From: an uncultured Bacilli bacterium
GTDB lineage: Bacteria; Bacillota_I; Bacilli_A; RF39; UBA660
Direction of reading: 5' to 3'
Assembly (NCBI GenBank): GCA_947631345.1
Contig: CANRKW010000045.1
Span: 1-8,405 of the forward strand
DNA: 8,405 bases
In this document: positions 7,363 through 8,405 of the stretch, piece by piece
Numbering within the stretch: position 1 is the stretch's first letter
How the letters are laid out: each line of letters starts with the position of its first letter
The notes under the pieces: generated by a model
Databases searched by the model: none
Told to the model about the DNA's origin: nothing
What the model saw: the letters and a program-made list of their open reading frames with translations, nothing else
Made by a program: the position numbers and the translations under genes

Positions 7363-7808
7363 TCAACTTCATTAGCAAGACCATCTTTAATATTTATAAA
7401 GTCTCTTTTTTCTCCATTATCTAAAACACTTAAAACATATTCTTTGTTTTTATATAATTCTCTAATTGTTGATACAAAAGCTATGTAAAAATTATTGTAA
7501 TTTGTTTCTATTATTTCTTTAAAATTTAAATATATTACTGGGTATTTTCCCATTTCTTTAAAACAATTACTTTTTTCTATATATAAACCTTTAAATAGTT
7601 TTTTATTTTCTTTTCTATTTTCTATGTTAAAGAAATAGTCTAATGTAGAAATAAACAAACTCTTACCAAATCTTCTAGGGCGAGCAAAAAGTAAAAATGT
7701 TATTCCACCATTTATTACTTGTTCTATATATTTAGTTTTATCTACATAATAATAGTCATTTTCTATTATCTCTTTAAAATCTTCTTGTCCTAGTGGTAAT
7801 TTTTTCAT
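7326..7808 (-). CDS. N-terminal fragment: AAA-ATPase_like domain
   Basis: 160 residues from MKKLPLGQEDF to the premature TAG. The conserved YYYVDKT motif is followed by the P-loop-like FARPRRFGKSLF, the family's variant Walker A. The Walker B strand (VVVLIDEYD) lies beyond the stop in the other frame, so this piece alone should not be an active ATPase. The upstream minus-strand TAGAAT (7840-7835) may be its -10 box, with no clear -35. Confidence 0.8.
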   Translation of the reverse strand: MKKLPLGQEDFKEIIENDYYYVDKTKYIEQVINGGITFLLFARPRRFGKSLFISTLDYFFNIENRKENKKLFKGLYIEKSNCFKEMGKYPVIYLNFKEIIETNYNNFYIAFVSTIRELYKNKEYVLSVLDNGEKRDFINIKDGLANEVDYKRSLKYLITG

Positions 7809-7890
7809 AAGGTTTTCTCCTTTCATATAAATATATTCTATCAAAAACTTATAAAATAATCACTATTTAATTAATAAAAATAAAATTTGT

Positions 7891-7920
7891 TTTTAAATTA
7901 AAGATTTGTATTTTAAATTA
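7891..7920. repeat. 10-bp direct repeat upstream of parA
   Basis: TTTTAAATTA occurs at 7891-7900 and 7911-7920, offset by exactly 20 bp (two helical turns), in the divergent region between the nuclease and parA. It may be an operator, but the stretch is so AT-rich that chance is a real possibility. No parS-like TGTTTCACGTGAAACA site is visible here. Confidence 0.35.
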
Positions 7921-7930
7921 TTATTAAATG

Positions 7931-7957
7931 TGTTAAAATTGTTTATAGCGAGGTAGT
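7931..7957 (+). promoter_or_regulatory. Putative extended -10 promoter and ribosome binding site of parA
   Basis: TGTTAAAAT (7931-7939) fits the extended -10 pattern TGnTATAAT with one mismatch; no good -35 is seen at normal spacing. GAGGT (7950-7954) lies six bases before the ATG. The transcript would have a very short leader. Confidence 0.45.
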
Positions 7958-7960
7958 ATT

Positions 7961-8405
7961 ATGGGAAAGGTTATATCACTAGTAAATCAAAAAGGCGGGG
8001 TTGGTAAAACAACTACAAGTATTAATTTAAGTAGTGCTTTAGGACATTTGGGTAAAAAAGTCTTATTAATCGATTTAGATCCTCAAAGTAATAGTACTAC
8101 TGGGCTAGGTTTAAATAAAGCTGATATAGTTAAAAGTATATATGATGTTATAACACATAGTTGTGAAATAGAAGATGCAATTGTAAAAACTAAATTTAAA
8201 AATCTTAGTGTTATTCCATCTATGATATATTTAAGTGGTGCTGAAATTGAACTTATACAAGCAGCTAGTCAAGAAAAAGATTTAATAATAAATGATCAAT
8301 TAAAAATACAAATAGAAAAAGTAAGAAATAGATATGATTACATATTAATTGATTGTCCTCCTGCACTTGGAGTTCTGAGACCGTTCCGGATACTCGTTAC
8401 CGCGG
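7961..8405 (+). CDS. parA: ParA/Soj-family ATPase (3' partial, end probably chimeric)
   Basis: P-loop ATPase that works with ParB/Spo0J at parS sites in chromosome or plasmid segregation; chromosomal Soj also modulates DnaA. From ATG 7961 the protein shows the deviant Walker A NQKGGVGKTTT with signature Lys11 and P-loop Lys16, the switch-I-type LIDLDPQSNST (Asp40), and Walker B YILIDCPPALG (Asp131). About 139 of an expected ~255 residues look native. After GVL the family normally continues with something like TINAL, but here it becomes RPFRILVTA, encoded by GC-rich DNA (from about 8378) to the window end. The frame stays open, but I do not trust those last residues. The ParA type resembles chromosomal Soj, though a plasmid or element version cannot be excluded because the partner gene is outside the window. 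Confidence 0.93.
   Translation, partial: MGKVISLVNQKGGVGKTTTSINLSSALGHLGKKVLLIDLDPQSNSTTGLGLNKADIVKSIYDVITHSCEIEDAIVKTKFKNLSVIPSMIYLSGAEIELIQAASQEKDLIINDQLKIQIEKVRNRYDYILIDCPPALGVLRPFRILVTA
8378..8405. other. GC-rich foreign tail, likely chimeric contig end
   Basis: The last 28 bases are about 60% GC against well under 30% in the preceding sequence, and their translation departs from the ParA family in the middle of its most conserved region. This fits a misjoined read, adapter or other artefact at a contig edge better than biology. I do not recognise the tail as a specific adapter. Confidence 0.6.

Larger units (their letters stand above)
6208..7808 (-). pseudogene. AAA-ATPase_like / PDDEXK_9 protein, split by one frameshift
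   Basis: The two halves belong to one protein of about 530 residues, normal for this family, in which an N-terminal AAA-ATPase_like domain is joined to a C-terminal PD-(D/E)XK nuclease-like domain. Its biological role is not established; such genes often occur in many copies in gut Firmicutes and Bacteroidetes. The first frame reads up to DYKRSLKYLITG and stops at 7326-7328. The frame one base back continues the family sequence as KLKIFNNWLERYHKKQVV then LIDEYD. The join lies between about 7362 and 7340, most simply a lost A in the AAAA run at 7355-7358 (minus strand). Start ATG at 7808 is chosen over an in-frame ATG at 7844 because AAAGGAG sits eight bases upstream and family members begin with MKKLP-type sequence. 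Everything outside the join is intact, suggesting a recent mutation, a sequencing error or, less likely, programmed frameshifting. Confidence 0.85.

Noticed and set aside
7842..7844. ATG at 7844 as the start of the ATPase/nuclease gene
   Set aside because: The later ATG at 7808 has AAAGGAG at good spacing and gives the family's usual N-terminus; the 12 extra residues would translate across the ribosome binding site.
8390..8405. T-box-like TACCGCGG at the window end
   Set aside because: Only the ACCGCGG part matches; the preceding AGGGTGG of a T-box and any stem I or terminator are absent, and it lies in the suspected chimeric tail.

Overview
The window is very AT-rich (GC visibly below 30%) and bacterial. 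Genes use ATG starts, purine-rich ribosome binding sites and TAA/TAG stops, with TGG for tryptophan. The FtsH, M18 aminopeptidase and ParA/Soj sequences look like those of a low-GC Firmicute. An uncultured Bacilli/Mollicutes-related or clostridial gut lineage is my inference. Every intact frame reads through in the standard bacterial code, so nothing calls for UGA=Trp recoding.

Layout from left to right. (1) 1-1734, plus: ftsH, 5'-truncated by the window edge, closed by a terminator that overlaps its stop codon. (2) 1735-1963: an intergenic stretch with a long near-perfect inverted repeat, a doubtful 34-codon ORF and two 20-bp-spaced -10-like boxes. (3) 1964-4666, plus: a two-gene, translationally coupled operon. 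It holds a 699-aa protein in which I read a divergent glycoside-hydrolase-10-like barrel, with a charged linker and one C-terminal membrane helix, followed directly by a 200-aa acidic protein I do not recognise. (4) 4652-4680: a terminator shared by converging genes. (5) 4675-5961, minus: an M18 (aspartyl-aminopeptidase type) metallopeptidase. It is preceded by a ~185-nt leader made of three hairpins and an intrinsic terminator, with a repeated 9-mer that allows an alternative anti-terminator pairing. (6) 6208-7808, minus: an AAA-ATPase_like/PDDEXK_9 protein split by a single frameshift, with its own terminator. (7) 7961-end, plus: the start of a ParA/Soj ATPase. About 30 bases before the window end its sequence switches abruptly to GC-rich DNA that does not fit ParA, which looks like a chimeric contig end.

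FtsH (membrane protein quality control) and ParA/Soj (chromosome segregation and replication control) are housekeeping genes, often found near the origin in Firmicutes. The GH10-like operon, the attenuated peptidase and the broken nuclease between them look like accessory genes. The points most worth following up are the apparently cytosolic, membrane-anchored GH10-like protein with its partner, and the putative attenuator upstream of the M18 peptidase.
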